A stretch of 55,965 nucleotides of DNA from Pseudomonadota bacterium (GCA_963205435.1 CAUJIV010000055.1:1-55965); one strand, 5' to 3'; positions 24,321 through 33,939 are shown, counted from the first letter of the stretch. Notes: generated by a model from the sequence alone, not told the origin. A program made the numbers and translations.

Positions 24321-26192
24321 ATGGCAGCAGTCATGCCGGCGCCGGCGTCGAGCCGGCTCCTGATGTCGGGCAACGAGGCAGTGGCGCGCGCCGTGTGGGA
24401 GGCGGGGACCAAGGTGGCCGCCGGCTATCCCGGCACGCCGGCGACCGAAATGATGGAGCAGCTGGCCGGCTATCCCGACCTCTACACGGAATGGTCGGTG
24501 AACGAGAAGGTCTCGCTCGAGGTCGCCTTCGGCGCCTCGATGATGGGCTCGCGCGCCTTCTGCGCCATGAAGCACGTCGGCCTCAACGTCGCCTCCGACG
24601 CCCTCATGACCTTGACGCTGACCGGCGTCGAGGGCGGCCTCGTCATCGCCGTCGCCGACGACGTCGGCATGTCCTCCTCGCAGAACGAGCAGGACTCGCG
24701 CTTCTGGGGGCGCTTCGCCCACGTGCCCGTCCTCGAGCCGGCCGATTCCCAGGAAGCCCACGACATGGCGCTGGAAGCCTTCGCCCTGTCGGAGCGCTTC
24801 CAGGTGCCGGTGATCCTGCGCCTGACCTCGCGCATCTGCCATGTCAAGGGCCTCGTCACCGTGGGCGAGCGCGTCGAGCTCCAGCCGGCCGGCTTCGCCA
24901 AGAATCCCGAGCGCTGGGTCATGGTGCCGGGCCACGCCAAGCGGCGCATCCCGCTGATGCACGCGCGCGAGCAGGCGCTGCGCGAGCATTCCGACGCCAG
25001 CCCGCTCAACGCCATCGAGCCGGGCAGCGACCGCCGGCTCGGCTTCATCACCAGCGGGCCGGCCTGGATGCACGTGCGCGAGGCCTTTCCCGACGCGCCG
25101 GTGCTCAAGCTCGGCCTCTCCTACCCGGTGCCGCTGGCGAAGGTGGCCGAATTCGCCGGCATGGCCGACACCCTGCTTGTCGTCGAGGAGGTCGAGCCAC
25201 TGCTCGAGGCCGAGCTGAAGGCCGCCGGCTTCAAGGTGCACGGCAAGGACTTCCTGCCGCGCAGCGGCGAGCTGGCGCCGGAAGTCCTCCAGCCGGCCGT
25301 CGCCCGCCTGTCGAGCGGCGAGCAGCCGCCTCCGCCGGAATCGGCCGCCGCCCTGCCGCCGCTCTTTCCACGGCCGCCGACGCTCTGCGCCTCCTGCCCG
25401 CACATGGGCGTCTATTACGCCCTTTCGCAAATCCGCAACCTGACCATCTCCGGCGACATCGGCTGCTACACCCTCGGCGCCGGCCACCCGTGGAACTCGC
25501 TCGACTCGACCATCAGCATGGGCGCCTCGATGGGCGTCGCCCTCGGCATGGACAAGGGGCGCGGCGAGGCCGACAAGAACCGCAAGATCCTCGCCGTCAT
25601 CGGCGACTCGACTTTCATGCACATGGGCATGCAGGGCCTGCTGGACATCACCTGGAACCGCGGCAACGTCACCGTGCTGCTGCTCGACAACCGCGCCGTC
25701 GGCATGACCGGTGGCCAGAACACCCCGGCCAACGGCCGCGACATCCGCGGCAATGAGGCGCCGCGCATCGACTTCCGCAAGCTGGTCGAGGCGCTCGGCG
25801 TCAAGCCGGAGCGCATCCACGAAGTCGATCCCTACCAGCTGCCGGTACTGTTCAAGACCGTGCGCGACGAGACCAAGGTCGACGATGTCTCCGTCGTCAT
25901 CACCAACCGTCCCTGCGTGCTGATCGAGGACTTCACCCCCTTCACGCCCTACGTCGTGCTCGACGACAAGTGCACCGGCTGCGGCAACTGCATCGACGTC
26001 GGCTGTCCGGCCATCCACGTCACCCGCCGCGAGACGGTGGTCAAGCCTTCAGGCAAGGAAGTCGCGCTGGCCTTCACGCGCATCGACACCGCCGCCTGCA
26101 CCGGCTGCGGCCTGTGCGTGCAGCCCTGCGCGCCCGAGGCCATCGTGCACTACAAGCCGGCCGGCCGCGTCATCCCGGTCGTTCCCGCCTGA
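24321..26192 (+). CDS. iorA: Indolepyruvate:ferredoxin oxidoreductase, alpha subunit
   Basis: A 623-residue subunit of the thiamine-diphosphate, Fe-S enzyme that oxidatively decarboxylates aryl-pyruvates (indole-, phenyl-pyruvate) to aryl-acetyl-CoA, reducing ferredoxin. The N-terminal pyrimidine domain shows GYPGTPATEMMEQL. The TPP domain has GDIGCYTLG and GDSTFMHMGMQGLLD...LLLDN. Two [4Fe-4S] ferredoxin motifs end the chain: CTGCGNCIDVGCP near 550 and CTGCGLCVQPCAP near 593. AAAGGAG precedes the ATG. In anaerobic betaproteobacteria this enzyme serves degradation of aromatic amino acids, which fits the FNR box upstream. Confidence 0.95.
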   Translation: MAAVMPAPASSRLLMSGNEAVARAVWEAGTKVAAGYPGTPATEMMEQLAGYPDLYTEWSVNEKVSLEVAFGASMMGSRAFCAMKHVGLNVASDALMTLTLTGVEGGLVIAVADDVGMSSSQNEQDSRFWGRFAHVPVLEPADSQEAHDMALEAFALSERFQVPVILRLTSRICHVKGLVTVGERVELQPAGFAKNPERWVMVPGHAKRRIPLMHAREQALREHSDASPLNAIEPGSDRRLGFITSGPAWMHVREAFPDAPVLKLGLSYPVPLAKVAEFAGMADTLLVVEEVEPLLEAELKAAGFKVHGKDFLPRSGELAPEVLQPAVARLSSGEQPPPPESAAALPPLFPRPPTLCASCPHMGVYYALSQIRNLTISGDIGCYTLGAGHPWNSLDSTISMGASMGVALGMDKGRGEADKNRKILAVIGDSTFMHMGMQGLLDITWNRGNVTVLLLDNRAVGMTGGQNTPANGRDIRGNEAPRIDFRKLVEALGVKPERIHEVDPYQLPVLFKTVRDETKVDDVSVVITNRPCVLIEDFTPFTPYVVLDDKCTGCGNCIDVGCPAIHVTRRETVVKPSGKEVALAFTRIDTAACTGCGLCVQPCAPEAIVHYKPAGRVIPVVPA

Positions 26193-26200
26193 GGTCCGCC

Positions 26201-26812
26201 ATGAGCGCCACCACCAACATCCTCGTCTGCGGCATCGGCGGCCAGGGCGTCATGACCGCCACCGAGATCCTCTCCGAGGCGGCCATCGCCGAAGGCCACG
26301 ATGTCAAGAAGACCGAGGTCGCCGGCATGAGCCAGCGCGGCGGCGTCGTCACCTCCCACCTGCGCTTCGGCGCCAGGGTGCTCTCGCCGCAGATCGCGCC
26401 GGGCGCGGCCGACCTGCTGCTCGGCTGCGAGGCCGCCGAGGCGCTGCGCTGGGCGCATTACCTCAAGCCCGGCGGCCTCGCCCTGGTGAACGACGCCCGC
26501 CTCGTGCCGCCCGTCGTCGAGCTCGGCCTGTTCCAGTATCCCGACGACCCGATCGGCGAGATGCGCGAGCGCGGCGTGCGCGCCGTCTCCTTCGACGCCG
26601 CCAGCCTCGCCGAGGAATTGGGTGACCTGCGCCTCGGCAATACCGTCATGCTCGGCGCCATCGCTGACCAGCTGCCCTTCTCGGCCGACGTCCTGCTCGA
26701 CTGCGTCGTCAAGCGCTTCGCGCGCAAGGGCGAGGCGATGGTCGAGGCCAACCGCCTCGCCTTCGCCGCCGGCCGCGCCGCCGCGCAGGCGGCGACGCCG
26801 GCCACGGCCTGA
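26201..26812 (+). CDS. iorB: Indolepyruvate:ferredoxin oxidoreductase, beta subunit
   Basis: A 203-residue subunit of the same enzyme, of the pyruvate-ferredoxin oxidoreductase gamma-domain family. It opens ILVCGIGGQGVMTATEILSE, followed by KKTEVAGMSQRGGVVTSHLRFG, both diagnostic of the family. It starts 8 bases after iorA and surely forms an operon with it. The end is followed by a 169-base spacer with CGCAAGG-type repeats before folD. Confidence 0.94.
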   Translation: MSATTNILVCGIGGQGVMTATEILSEAAIAEGHDVKKTEVAGMSQRGGVVTSHLRFGARVLSPQIAPGAADLLLGCEAAEALRWAHYLKPGGLALVNDARLVPPVVELGLFQYPDDPIGEMRERGVRAVSFDAASLAEELGDLRLGNTVMLGAIADQLPFSADVLLDCVVKRFARKGEAMVEANRLAFAAGRAAAQAATPATA

Positions 26813-26842
26813 CCGATACCGCCTCAAAGGCAAACGACACAA

Positions 26843-26912
26843 AGGCGCAAGGATCGCCAGAAAGCCCGTTTCGCCCTTGCGCACCTTGCGTCCTTGCGAT
26901 CCCTGCGTCGAA
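26843..26912. repeat. Inverted CGCAAGG/CCTTGCG repeats between iorB and folD
   Basis: The left half holds GGCGCAAGGATCGCC (26844-26858 region); the right half holds CCTTGCGTCCTTGCGATCCCTGCG (in pieces, 26884-26908), close to its reverse complement. These units resemble the short AAAGGCGCAAGG-type intergenic repeats seen in some betaproteobacterial genomes. A near-palindrome (TCGAAAGCGCTTTTCGA) follows at about 26908-26924. Confidence 0.55.
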
Positions 26913-26981
26913 AGCGCTTTTCGACGGTAAAATGCGCCTTCTTGCGGGGTCCATCGGCTCCGCACTTGTTTTCGTGTTCCC

Positions 26982-27857
26982 ATGACCGCCAGGATCCTCG
27001 ACGGCAATGCCCTTTCCGCCCGGTTGCGCGAATCCCTGCGCCAGCGCGCGGCAGAGTTGTCCGCGCGTGGCTGCAAGCCCGGCCTTGCCGTCATCCTCGT
27101 CGGCGAGGATCCCGCCTCCCAGGTCTACGTGCGCAACAAGATCAAGGCCTGCGAAGCGGTCGGCCTGCATTCGGAGAAGTACGCCTTTCCGGCCGACGTC
27201 CCGCCTTCCGAGGTTCTCGCGCGCATCGCCGCGCTCAATGCCGACCCGGCCATCCACGGCATCCTCGTCCAGTTGCCGCTGCCGCCCCAGTTCGACGAGA
27301 GTGCCGTGCTGGCGGCAGTAGCAGCAGAGAAGGACGTCGACGGCTTTCATGCCGAGAACGTCGGCCTGCTCGTCCAGGGCCGGCCGCGCTTCGTCTCCTG
27401 CACGCCGCTCGGCGTCATGAAGATGCTCGAGTCTGAGGGCGTCGAGCTCGCCGGCCGCGAGGCGGTCGTCGTCGGCCGCAGCAACATCGTCGGCAAGCCG
27501 ATGGCCTTGCTGCTGGTCGGTGCCAGCGCCACCGTCACCGTCTGCCACTCGCGCACGCGCGGGCTCGCCGCCCACGTCCGTCGCGCCGACATCCTCGTCG
27601 CCGCCGTCGGCCGGCCGCGCATGATCAGCGGCGACATGGTCAAGCCCGGCGCGGTGGTCATCGATGTCGGCATCAACCGCCTGCGAGAAGGCCCGGATGC
27701 GGGCAAGCTGTGCGGCGATGTGGATTTCGCATCGGTGAAGGAAGTCGCCTCGCTCATCACGCCGGTGCCGGGTGGCGTCGGCCCGATGACCATCACCATG
27801 CTGCTCGCCAACACCATCGACGGCGCCGCTCGCGCCGCCGCCCACGCAACCCATTGA
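26982..27857 (+). CDS. folD: Bifunctional methylenetetrahydrofolate dehydrogenase/cyclohydrolase
   Basis: A 291-residue cytoplasmic enzyme interconverting methylene-, methenyl- and formyl-tetrahydrofolate, feeding one-carbon units to purines and methionine. The conserved catalytic segment is [13 protein letters not shown] (Lys53), with the folate-pocket motif GILVQLPLP. The NADP-binding region [17 protein letters not shown] and the C-terminal [18 protein letters not shown] follow. Length is usual. It is followed by purE after 35 bases, a sensible pairing for purine synthesis. Confidence 0.96.
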   Translation: MTARILDGNALSARLRESLRQRAAELSARGCKPGLAVILVGEDPASQVYVRNKIKACEAVGLHSEKYAFPADVPPSEVLARIAALNADPAIHGILVQLPLPPQFDESAVLAAVAAEKDVDGFHAENVGLLVQGRPRFVSCTPLGVMKMLESEGVELAGREAVVVGRSNIVGKPMALLLVGASATVTVCHSRTRGLAAHVRRADILVAAVGRPRMISGDMVKPGAVVIDVGINRLREGPDAGKLCGDVDFASVKEVASLITPVPGGVGPMTITMLLANTIDGAARAAAHATH

Positions 27858-27892
27858 GCGCGCCCCGGCGCGAGCGCAACAGGAGGAATGCC

Positions 27893-28387
27893 ATGGCCAA
27901 CCATCCCCTCGTCGGCATCGTCATGGGCTCGGACTCGGACTGGCCGATCATGCAGGCCTGCGCCGCCACGCTGAAGCGCTTCGACGTGCCCTACGAGGCG
28001 AAGGTCCTCTCCGCCCACCGCACGCCAGACGCCGCCCTCGACTACGCCAGCGCGGCACGGGAACGCGGCCTGCGGCTGCTGATCGGCGCCGCCGGCGGCG
28101 CCGCCCATCTCGCCGGCGTGCTGGCCGCCAAGACCGAACTGCCGGTGCTCGCCGTGCCGATGCCCTCGAAGCACCTGCAGGGGCTCGACTCGCTGCTCGC
28201 CATGGTGCAGATGCCGGGCGGTATTCCCGTCGCCACCTTCGCCATCGGCGAGGCCGGCGCCGTCAACGCCGCCCTCTTCGCCGTCGCCGCGCTGGCGCTC
28301 TCCGACGAGGCGCTGGCGAAAAAACTCGTCGCCTTCCGCGCCAGCCAGACCGAGAAGGTGCTGGCGAAGACCCTGCCGGAGCTCTGA
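27893..28387 (+). CDS. purE: 5-(carboxyamino)imidazole ribonucleotide mutase (PurE class I)
   Basis: A 164-residue mutase converting N5-CAIR to CAIR in purine synthesis. Motifs: GIVMGSDSDWPIM at 8-20, AKVLSAHRTPD with the catalytic His42, GAAGGAAHLAGVLA and PVPMPSKHLQGLDSL-like VPMPSKHLQGLDSLLAMVQMP. AGGAGGA precedes the ATG at 27893. No purK follows in the window; the next gene, 58 bases on, is tsaC. Confidence 0.96.
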   Translation: MANHPLVGIVMGSDSDWPIMQACAATLKRFDVPYEAKVLSAHRTPDAALDYASAARERGLRLLIGAAGGAAHLAGVLAAKTELPVLAVPMPSKHLQGLDSLLAMVQMPGGIPVATFAIGEAGAVNAALFAVAALALSDEALAKKLVAFRASQTEKVLAKTLPEL

Positions 28388-28445
28388 GCGTGGCGCCTCG
28401 CGCCGCGCGCAGCGGCTGGCGCCGCGCGGCAGCAGTGCGGGCACG

Positions 28446-29447
28446 ATGACGGCGGAAGACGCCGCGCGGATCGAGCGCGCCGTCGCCTTGCTGCGCGCCG
28501 GCGAACTGGTCGCCTTTCCCACCGAAACCGTCTACGGCCTCGGCGCCGACGCCGCCAATCCCGCCGCCGTGGCGAAGGTCTTCGCCGCCAAGGGCCGACC
28601 GGCCGCGCACCCGCTGATCGTGCATCTGTCGTCCGCCGCCCACCTCGCGCGCTGGGCGCGCGAACTGCCGCCCGAGGCGGAGCGGCTCGCCGCCGAATTC
28701 TGGCCGGGGCCGCTCACCCTGATCCTCAAGCGCCAGGCCGGTGTTGCCGACGCGGTCACCGGCGGCCAGGACACGGTCGGCCTGCGCGTGCCCGGCCATC
28801 CCCTCGCGCTCGCCCTGCTCGAGGCCTTCGGCGGCAAGGACGGCGGCGGCCTCGCCGCCCCCTCGGCCAACCGCTTCGGCCGCATCAGCCCGACCACCGC
28901 CGCCCATGTGCGCGAGGAGTTGGGCGGCGCCGTCGCCCTGGTGCTCGACGGCGGCCCCTGCGCGGTCGGCATCGAATCGACCATCCTCGACCTCTCGCGC
29001 GGCCAGCCGGTGCTGCTGCGCCCGGGTGCCATCGGCGCCGCCGATATCGCCCGCGTGCTCGGCCGCCCGCCGCAGGCGGCGACGGGGGAGGGCGCGCCGC
29101 GCGTCTCCGGCTCGCTGGCCGCCCATTACGCGCCGCGCACGCCGCTTCGCCTGCTGCCGGCCGGCCAGCTTGCCTCCGCCGCCGGGCAAGTCCTCGCCAC
29201 GGGCGGCAGGGTCGCCGTCCTCGCCCTCGCCGAGCCCACGATGCAAAAAGCGGGGCTGGAGTGGAAGCGCATGCCGGCGCAGCCGGCCGCCTACGCCCGC
29301 GCGCTCTACGCCAGCCTGCGCGAGGCGGATGCTCTCGGCTGCGCCGCCATCCTCGTCGAGCAGCCGCCCGGGGATGAAGCCTGGCTCGCCATCCGCGACC
29401 GCCTGCGCCGCGCCGCCGCCGGGGCGGGCGATGGCAACGGGACCTGA
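28446..29447 (+). CDS. tsaC: Threonylcarbamoyl-AMP synthase, long Sua5 type
   Basis: A 333-residue enzyme making threonylcarbamoyl-AMP for the t6A modification of tRNA. The YrdC/Sua5 core shows AFPTETVYGLGADA, the KxR-type KGRPAAHPLIVHL, FWPGPLTLILK, VGLRVPGHPLALALL and APSANRFGRISPT. A linker (SGSLAAHYAPRTPL) and the C-terminal Sua5 Rossmann-like domain follow, so this is the Sua5 form rather than the short TsaC/YrdC form. It probably shares a transcript with folD and purE. Confidence 0.92.
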   Translation: MTAEDAARIERAVALLRAGELVAFPTETVYGLGADAANPAAVAKVFAAKGRPAAHPLIVHLSSAAHLARWARELPPEAERLAAEFWPGPLTLILKRQAGVADAVTGGQDTVGLRVPGHPLALALLEAFGGKDGGGLAAPSANRFGRISPTTAAHVREELGGAVALVLDGGPCAVGIESTILDLSRGQPVLLRPGAIGAADIARVLGRPPQAATGEGAPRVSGSLAAHYAPRTPLRLLPAGQLASAAGQVLATGGRVAVLALAEPTMQKAGLEWKRMPAQPAAYARALYASLREADALGCAAILVEQPPGDEAWLAIRDRLRRAAAGAGDGNGT

Positions 29448-29602
29448 TTTCCCCAGTCCGTTTGCGCTGCCGCCCGGCTTGAGGCGGACCATCGCATGGA
29501 GCCCCGAAAGCGCGGATTCGGACGGAGCCGCGGCGCCCCTTCGCGGTCACCTTGCGCCCGGCATCGCAAAATTCCCGCTGGCGGCGGCCGACCCTGGCTG
29601 CC

Positions 29603-31228
29603 TCAAGGATGCTGCTTCGGTCCGTCGCGGCTGCCGGCGAGGATGTCCAGTTCCGGCCTGTACCAGGCGGTGCGGACGTCGAGCAGGCCGAGGACGGTGT
29701 GGAAGAAGTTGTCGTGGCTGAAGGGGCGGTCACGATCGCGCAGCAGGGCATCGCGATCGATGGCGGGGAAGCCGCTGCCGAACCAGAAGATGGTCGGCAC
29801 GCGAAGCTGGGCCTGCGGCGCGACGGCGCGCGGCAGGCCGTGCAGGAACAGGCCGCTCTCGCCGAGCGATTCGCCGTGGTCGCTCAGGTAGAAAAGCGCC
29901 GTCGCGAACCGGGCGTCGTTGCGGCCGAGCAGGGCGATCGCCTCGCCGAGGAAGTGGTCGGTGTAGAGCAGGGCGTTGTCGTAGGCGTTGCCGATCTCCT
30001 CGCGGCTGCAGCGGCCGAGGTCGTCGCTACGGCAGGCCGGCCGGAACTTCTCGAATGACGCGGGGTAGCGCTTGTAGTAGGCCGGGCCGTGGTTGCCCAT
30101 CTGGTGCAGGACGATGACGATGTCGCCGCGCGGGTGGCCGTCGATGTATTCCTGCAGCGGCACCAGCATGCCCTCGTCGCGGCATTCGCTGTCGCAGATG
30201 GTGTTGACGCCGGCGGCCTTGAAGCTGCGGTAGGGCACGCGCGCGGCGGTGCCCTTCGAGTCGGAATTGTTGTCCAGCCAGAGGACATTCACGCCGGCGC
30301 GCTGCAGCACGTCGAGCAGGTTTTCCTCGCTGCCCGCCGCCTGCGGCTCGAAGCGCGCCATGCCCCTGGCGGAAAACATGCAGGGAACCGAGATCGCCGT
30401 CGACGTGCCGCAAGCGCTGACGTTGTCCAGGCTGATGGCGCCGGCCTCGCGCAGACGGGGCGTGGTGTCGCGGGCGTAGCCGTTGAGCGCAAAGCGGTCG
30501 GCGCGCGCCGCCTCGCCGATGATGAGGAGGACCAGCCGGCGCCGGCCATCGGCGCGGGTGATGCTCGCGTCCGGCGCGATCGTCGCCGGCCGGGCACCGC
30601 GCTCCGAGGCCTGCGCCCCGCGCATCAGGCCGGCGGCGGAATACAGGGGATAGAGGGGGTTGGCGTAGCCGCGCAGCGACTTGTGGCCGCGCAGGAACGA
30701 GGCATAGAAGCTGCCGGAGACGACGGTCAGCGCGGCGATCGCCAGCAGGCTGAGCAGGAGCAGCCCGGCCCGGCTTGCCAGCTCGCGGCGCCAGCCGCGC
30801 CAGGCGAGGCGGGTCCGCCAGACGAGGAAGGCCGGCAGGGCGCCGAGCAGGAGGACGTAGGCGAGCAGCCGCGCCGTGACGAGGTCGAGGACTTCCGCCG
30901 GGTTGGTCTGCAGGACGTTGCGCAGCATGTCCTTGTCGATGACGGTGCCGTAGCTGTCCATGAAATAGGCGGCAGGCGCGGCGATCAGCAGGGCCGCTGC
31001 CAGCACCGGGCGGGTCAGCTTGCCAAAGGCGAGCGCGCCGAGCAGCAAGACGTTCAGCGCGAGAAAGGCGGCCGCCAGGGACAGCAGCTCGGGCAGGCTG
31101 CCCCCGCTGGCGGGAAAGGCTTGCTGCAGGCGGGAGAAGAAGCTGAGATTTCCGCAGGCGACGATGAACAGGCAGACCGCCAGCAGCAGGGCGTTGCCGC
31201 TGCGCCCGGGGCGGCGGCTCAGGGCCAT
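29603..31228 (-). CDS. Phosphoethanolamine transferase, EptA-like
   Basis: A 541-residue inner-membrane enzyme of the alkaline-phosphatase/sulfatase fold. About five N-terminal transmembrane helices (to roughly residue 180) are followed by the periplasmic catalytic domain. Motifs: VLLIIGEAARADRFALNGY (metal-binding Glu); ACGTSTAISVPCMFS, with the catalytic Thr between two cysteines; CDSECRDEGML; and YLSDHGESLGE (metal Asp/His). Paired cysteines match the disulfides of EptA/MCR-type enzymes, which add phosphoethanolamine to lipid A and lower polymyxin binding. It overlaps the cptA-like gene by 10 bases and is the last gene of the envelope block. Confidence 0.88.
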   Translation of the reverse strand: MALSRRPGRSGNALLLAVCLFIVACGNLSFFSRLQQAFPASGGSLPELLSLAAAFLALNVLLLGALAFGKLTRPVLAAALLIAAPAAYFMDSYGTVIDKDMLRNVLQTNPAEVLDLVTARLLAYVLLLGALPAFLVWRTRLAWRGWRRELASRAGLLLLSLLAIAALTVVSGSFYASFLRGHKSLRGYANPLYPLYSAAGLMRGAQASERGARPATIAPDASITRADGRRRLVLLIIGEAARADRFALNGYARDTTPRLREAGAISLDNVSACGTSTAISVPCMFSARGMARFEPQAAGSEENLLDVLQRAGVNVLWLDNNSDSKGTAARVPYRSFKAAGVNTICDSECRDEGMLVPLQEYIDGHPRGDIVIVLHQMGNHGPAYYKRYPASFEKFRPACRSDDLGRCSREEIGNAYDNALLYTDHFLGEAIALLGRNDARFATALFYLSDHGESLGESGLFLHGLPRAVAPQAQLRVPTIFWFGSGFPAIDRDALLRDRDRPFSHDNFFHTVLGLLDVRTAWYRPELDILAGSRDGPKQHP

Positions 31229-32958
31229 GCGTCCTGCAGGCGGCGCAGGTCGATCAGCCTTTTGGGCGAGCCGGGATCGCCGGCGAGCAAGGGAGACTCG
31301 CGGAAGCGTGGGTTGATGAGGCTTTTTGCCGGATTATGGCCATCGAAGGACAGGCCGGCGAGGTCCGCCCAGGTGTGGATCAGGCCGGCGGCCTGGAAAG
31401 GGCGGCCGGTTTGCCCGTCGAAGCGCCGCGGCCAGGCCTGCTGCCATTGCGGCGAGCGCCAGAGGATGAAGGGGATGGCGTAGATCGGCAGGGTCGGGCT
31501 GGCTTCGTTCCGCCCGCGAAAGTCGTGCGGCGGCGAGTCGTACACGTCCTCGCCGTGATCGGAGAAATACAGCAGCAGCGAGCGCCCGCCGCCCTGCCGC
31601 AGCCGGTCGATCAGGCTGGCGACGACCTGGTCGTTGTAGAGGACGGCGTTGTCGTAATGGTTGATCCACTCGAGCTGGCGGTCGCCAACCCAGCCGGGCA
31701 GGCCGCTGCGGTCGGCAAACCGGGCGAACTCGGACGGATAACGGTAGTAGTACGGCGAATGGGTGCCGAGCAGATGGACGACGATGAACTTGCGCTCGGC
31801 CGGGTCGGCGAGAATGCGCTCGAACGGCTCGAGCACCTTGCCGTCGTAGCTGTAGGAACCCTGCGAGCGGCCATGGTTGAGGTAGACCTGCTCGTCGGTC
31901 TGCGCGGCGAAGCTGGCGAGCATGGTGTTGCGGCCGGACAGGGCCTGCTGGTTGCTGATCCACCAGCTCTTGTAGCCGGCCTGCCGCATCAGGTTCATCA
32001 GTGATGGGCTGTCGAGATAGCGGTCCGGGTGTTCCTGGTCGGCGAAGGTCAGTGCTTGCTGCAGCGCCTCGATGGTGTAGGGTCGCGCGGCGACCACCCG
32101 GGTGAATACCGTCAGCTCCGGGCGCATCGCCTCGAGCCGCGGCGTGGTCGGGCGCGGGTAGCCGTAGAGTCCCATGTGCAGGCGGCTGGTCGATTCGCCG
32201 ATCACCAGCACCAGGGTTGCCGACTGCCCCGCATGGGTGTCGACCAGGTTGGCGAGAGGCGGCAGCCGGCGGTTCTGCTCCAGCAAGGACTGCATCTCCT
32301 GCAGGTGCTGGCGGTATTTCCAGCTGCCGACGACGAATTGCCAGGGCACGACCGGCTCCAGGTCGTGCGCCAGGGCCAGCGGCAGGGTGGCCGAATCGAC
32401 GGGCTTGTTCTTCATGTGCAGGCGGACGGCCCCCGGCAGGACGAGCAGTGCGACGATGGCGAAGGCCAGCAACCAGGCAGTCCGCCGCGAAAGCGTCAGC
32501 GGTCGCAGGCGGCGCCACAGCCACCAGGCGCCCGCGGTGTAGATGGCGAGGGCGGGAATCATCCACCAGGCGAAATAGCTTTCGAAGTATTCGCTCGCTT
32601 CCGTCGGATTCGATTCGAGCAGGACGAACAGCACGCTCTCCGAGAACTCCTGGCGATAAATGGCGAAGTAGCCGAGGTTGACCAGCGAGACGACCCACAG
32701 CAGCAGGCCGATCGCCGTGGCGAGGCGCTTCCCCTGCCGCGGCCAGGCGAGCAGAGGCAGAAGCCATAGCAGGCTGCCGAGCAGGCCGTGGCGCAGCGGC
32801 GAGAGGCTGGTCGCGCCGCTCGCCACCAGCAGCAGGTGGTCGACGCCCGAAAAATACCAGAAGAACAGGTAGGCCCAGACAAGTCCCCGCCAGTCGGTGG
32901 CGGCGGCGGCAGGGGCGGGAAGGGCGGGCGCGGCGGGCGTTTGCAGGGCGTCTGACAC
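31219..32958 (-). CDS. cptA: Phosphoethanolamine transferase, CptA/EptC-like
   Basis: A 579-residue inner-membrane transferase close to E. coli EptC (CptA), which adds phosphoethanolamine to LPS core heptose. Conserved segments: YFFWYFSGVDHLL-type first helix, FSESVLFVLLESNPTEASEY, LVLVIGESTSRLHMGLYGYP (metal Glu255), AARPYTIEALQQALTF (catalytic Thr295), VHLLGTHSPYYYRYP, YDNAVLYNDQVVASLI and LYFSDHGEDVYDSPPH. The start is uncertain: no ATG fits, and the GTG at 32958 gives the family's usual length (577 in E. coli). It overlaps eptA-like by 10 bases. Confidence 0.88.
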   Translation of the reverse strand: MSDALQTPAAPALPAPAAAATDWRGLVWAYLFFWYFSGVDHLLLVASGATSLSPLRHGLLGSLLWLLPLLAWPRQGKRLATAIGLLLWVVSLVNLGYFAIYRQEFSESVLFVLLESNPTEASEYFESYFAWWMIPALAIYTAGAWWLWRRLRPLTLSRRTAWLLAFAIVALLVLPGAVRLHMKNKPVDSATLPLALAHDLEPVVPWQFVVGSWKYRQHLQEMQSLLEQNRRLPPLANLVDTHAGQSATLVLVIGESTSRLHMGLYGYPRPTTPRLEAMRPELTVFTRVVAARPYTIEALQQALTFADQEHPDRYLDSPSLMNLMRQAGYKSWWISNQQALSGRNTMLASFAAQTDEQVYLNHGRSQGSYSYDGKVLEPFERILADPAERKFIVVHLLGTHSPYYYRYPSEFARFADRSGLPGWVGDRQLEWINHYDNAVLYNDQVVASLIDRLRQGGGRSLLLYFSDHGEDVYDSPPHDFRGRNEASPTLPIYAIPFILWRSPQWQQAWPRRFDGQTGRPFQAAGLIHTWADLAGLSFDGHNPAKSLINPRFRESPLLAGDPGSPKRLIDLRRLQDAWP

Positions 32959-33097
32959 GGGCTGGCGGGGCTTCGCTGGGGGCGCTGCGGACAGTAGCGG
33001 GTGGCGCGTCAGCAGCCCGTCAAAGGCAACTGAAAATTTCGTGAAGCGGCGCTGGCGGCGGCCATGGATGAGGCCGGGCGATCTGGCGCGGAAGCGT

Positions 33098-33856
33098 TCA
33101 GTGCGCCGATGCGGCCGGCCGCTGCCTGAAAGCCAGCACGCAGGCCAGAATGAAGGCGAGCAGGACCGCCGAAGCGGCATAGCGGCTCAGCGCCAGCCCG
33201 CCCTGGCTGAGCGGCTTGTCGAGGAAGTCGCCGACTACCGCCCCGAGCGGGCGGGTCAGGATGAACGCCGTCCAGAACAGCAGCGTGCGCGACAGCCGCG
33301 TCCAGAACCAGGCTGCCGCCACCAGCGCCAGCAGGCCGGAGAAGACGAGCGCGCCGCCGCCATAGCCGAGGCCGGCCGTATCGGCGGTCCAGTCGCCCAG
33401 CGTCGTGCCCAGCGTCTGCGAGAACATGATCGTGACCCAGTAGAAGGCCTCCGCCCGCGGCGAACTGACGGTGCTGATCGCCACCGAGCCCAGGCTGCGA
33501 TGCCAGAGATACAGCGAGCCCAGCAGCAGGGCAAGCAGCAGGCAGGATCCGCCGGCGTAGCCGATGCCGAGCGAGCGGTCGGCGAAGTCGGCCAGCGTGG
33601 TGCCCACCGTGGTGGTGGCGATGATGGTGGCCCAGTAGAGCATCGGATGGAATCTGGAGGCCTTGATCTGCGCCGTGACCGCCGCGACAAAGATGGCGGC
33701 GAAGATGGCGGTGCCCACCAGGTAGCCGAGATTCATCGACATGGAGACAGCGTCGCCGCCGGTCTCGCCCAGCGTTGTGGCGGCGACCTTGATGATCCAG
33801 AAGCCGAGGGTGACTTCCGGGACCTTGACCGCCGCCCGTTCGGCGATGGCATCCAT
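33098..33856 (-). CDS. COG4705-type membrane protein with fourfold internal repeat
   Basis: A 252-residue integral membrane protein with about eight hydrophobic segments. A motif recurs four times at near-regular spacing: IKVAATTLGETGGDA, IIATTTVGTTLADF, IMFSQTLGTTLGDW and ILTRPLGAVVGDFL. Each has a small-residue-rich helix ending in Gly-Asp or Ala-Asp, so four acidic residues could line a pore. Proteins of this COG are described only as uncharacterised membrane proteins. It lies 83 bases after the histidine kinase gene and 139 bases before cptA, on the same strand, so it may be a target of the kinase/regulator pair. Confidence 0.8.
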   Translation of the reverse strand: MDAIAERAAVKVPEVTLGFWIIKVAATTLGETGGDAVSMSMNLGYLVGTAIFAAIFVAAVTAQIKASRFHPMLYWATIIATTTVGTTLADFADRSLGIGYAGGSCLLLALLLGSLYLWHRSLGSVAISTVSSPRAEAFYWVTIMFSQTLGTTLGDWTADTAGLGYGGGALVFSGLLALVAAAWFWTRLSRTLLFWTAFILTRPLGAVVGDFLDKPLSQGGLALSRYAASAVLLAFILACVLAFRQRPAASAH

Positions 33857-33939
33857 GCCTGTCCTCCGTCACTGGAAATGACCGCAACAGGGTAGCGGCG
33901 GCCGTGTCAACGTTGCATCGCCGCAGCGCGAAAAAAACG

